A DNA stretch of 5,287 nt from Bacteroidales bacterium (lineage in GTDB: Bacteria > Bacteroidota > Bacteroidia > Bacteroidales > UBA3663): contig SFEH01000133.1 of NCBI GenBank assembly GCA_004557315.1, forward strand, positions 1-5,287, written 5' to 3'. Position numbers and translations under genes: made by a program. The notes beneath the pieces are model-generated. The model ran no database searches. It was not told where the DNA came from and worked only from the letters and a program-made list of their open reading frames with translations. Each line of letters starts with the position of its first letter. Positions within the stretch are counted from its first letter, which is position 1. Shown here piece after piece: positions 5,170 through 5,287 of this stretch.

Positions 5170-5287
5170 GCTAACAAGGAAACAACGAGGTTAACGCCTC
5201 AGACTTGCGAGCAAACGATCTTTGAAAGAGTGAGACCAAACAAGAAAACTAGTAGTACAAGATAAGTAGAGTAAGAAAGCTTTACCG
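5170..5287 (+). other. Transcribed leader upstream of a probable 16S rRNA gene (gene itself beyond window)
   Basis: Non-coding sequence from the predicted start site to the window edge. GATCTTTGAAAG (5217-5228) resembles the boxA antitermination element found before 16S rRNA in this phylum (compare the boxA core CTTT followed by A-rich sequence). The following AGTAGTACAAGATAAGTAGAG is reminiscent of Prevotella/Bacteroides 16S leaders. The mature 16S 5' end (AGAGTTTGATC-type sequence) is not reached, so the assignment is inferred from the leader and promoter only. Confidence 0.7.
5217..5228 (+). promoter_or_regulatory. boxA-like antitermination element
   Basis: GATCTTTGAAAG resembles the conserved TTCTTTGA/CTCTTTAA boxA core recognised by NusB-NusE in rRNA leaders. 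It lies about 47 nt downstream of the predicted transcription start. Confidence 0.55.

Noticed and set aside
5176..5202. GAGG-TTAACG-CCTC hairpin in the leader as a terminator or riboswitch
   Set aside because: The stem is only 4 bp and no T-run follows; it is too weak to support a regulatory call.

Overview
The window looks like a chromosomal segment from a member of the Bacteroidales, most likely a Prevotellaceae-type genome. Two promoters match the Bacteroidetes sigma-ABfr consensus (TTTG, a 19-21 bp gap, then TAnnTTTG). The translation starts lack strong Shine-Dalgarno sequences. The lipoprotein tail recalls the Bacteroidetes lipoprotein export signal. The methyltransferase belongs to the PG_1098/THUMP-like family typical of this phylum. 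Genus is an inference; no 16S sequence lies inside the window.

Layout. Positions 1-283 hold the right end of an IS66-family element: the last 50 codons of its large transposase, a non-coding tail, and a probable terminal inverted repeat ending at 283. Positions 335-748 hold a decayed, minus-strand 3' part of an IS4-type (DDE, YREK-motif) transposase with a frameshift and probable internal deletion. It abuts a strong rho-independent terminator (749-784) that closes a minus-strand two-gene operon. That operon is a CorA-family divalent-metal transporter (start 2138, stop 1209), followed 12 nt later by a small acidic/basic helical lipoprotein (1196-822).

A palindrome-rich intergenic region of about 145 bp (2139-2282) separates corA from a plus-strand operon. 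The first gene of that operon is one uninterrupted 700-codon ORF (2283-4385). Its first ~394-399 residues are a complete cytosolic SAM-dependent methyltransferase, and the remainder is a complete exported protein with its own signal peptide starting at an in-frame ATG (3465). Endonuclease III (nth, 4404-5039) follows after 18 nt.

The right edge (5040-5287) is an A/T-rich region, a textbook Bacteroidetes rRNA-type promoter (5133-5164), and a transcribed leader with a boxA-like element. It very probably leads into a 16S rRNA gene just outside the window.

The most unusual point is the in-frame merger of a cytosolic methyltransferase with a signal-peptide-bearing protein, where one 15-nt segment appears to encode both the C-terminus of the first and the N-terminus of the second. 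The rest is ordinary housekeeping and insertion-sequence debris. I see no CRISPR array, tRNA or defence system.
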